From: Spirochaetaceae bacterium
GTDB taxonomy: Bacteria > Spirochaetota > Spirochaetia > Treponematales > Breznakiellaceae
Direction of reading: 5' to 3'
Length of the DNA stretch: 5,585 nucleotides
Assembly (NCBI GenBank): GCA_031279895.1
Contig: JAITHR010000283.1
Coordinates: 1 to 5,585, forward strand
The stretch's first letter is position 1. Each line of letters opens with the position of its first letter. The notes under the pieces were generated by a model. The model was not told the DNA's origin, made no database searches, and saw only the letters and a program-made list of their open reading frames with translations. Of this stretch, positions 5,519 through 5,585 are shown piece by piece. The position numbers and the translations under genes were made by a program.

Positions 5519-5585
5519 TTCCATAAGCTTCCCGCGCCACGCCTCCACGTTTCGGCACCACGCCGCCGCGCTCCAGACACACAGC

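Overview
The window reads as a GC-rich bacterial chromosome segment with three convincing genes set in unusually repeat-rich intergenic DNA. Host-like features are a membrane chemoreceptor, a NRG-type TPR protein with a signal peptide, and a MacroD-type deacetylase. A free-living or gut-associated, motile, Gram-negative-type bacterium fits. A treponeme-like spirochaete is my best guess, but that is pattern recognition rather than proof. No rRNA, tRNA, transposase, CRISPR array or phage gene is visible.

Layout. Bases 1-370 have no gene and hold palindromic repeats. A methyl-accepting chemotaxis protein runs leftward from 2470 to 371, and its last 19-20 codons and stop lie inside the left repeat array. 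The divergent intergenic region (2471-2889) carries a good sigma70-like promoter for the chemoreceptor and a 224-bp repeat island with inverted ends. A macro-domain protein (2890-3411, rightward) follows. It converges, with only 18 bp between stop codons, on a secreted TPR-repeat protein (5109 down to 3430, leftward). Bases 5184-5585 are gene-free and carry a second repeat array, in inverted orientation relative to the left one.

The three genes are each transcribed alone (MCP leftward, macro rightward, TPR leftward), so there is no operon and no clear joint function. The chemoreceptor senses a ligand outside the inner membrane and signals to CheA/CheW encoded elsewhere. The macro protein processes ADP-ribose adducts in the cytoplasm. 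The TPR protein is probably an exported scaffold.

The most interesting material is the repeat system. A 13-bp hairpin with a constant TCC loop (GGA on the other strand) occurs about 15 times in perfect and hybrid forms. Its two main stem versions differ by compensatory base pairs. These hairpins are embedded in longer modules that tile both flanks as mirror-image arrays, build an island inside the divergent promoter region, supply part of the chemoreceptor's -35 element, and supply its C-terminal tail and stop codon. This resembles a REP/BIME or MITE-like family of non-coding mobile DNA. The mobilising enzyme is not in the window.
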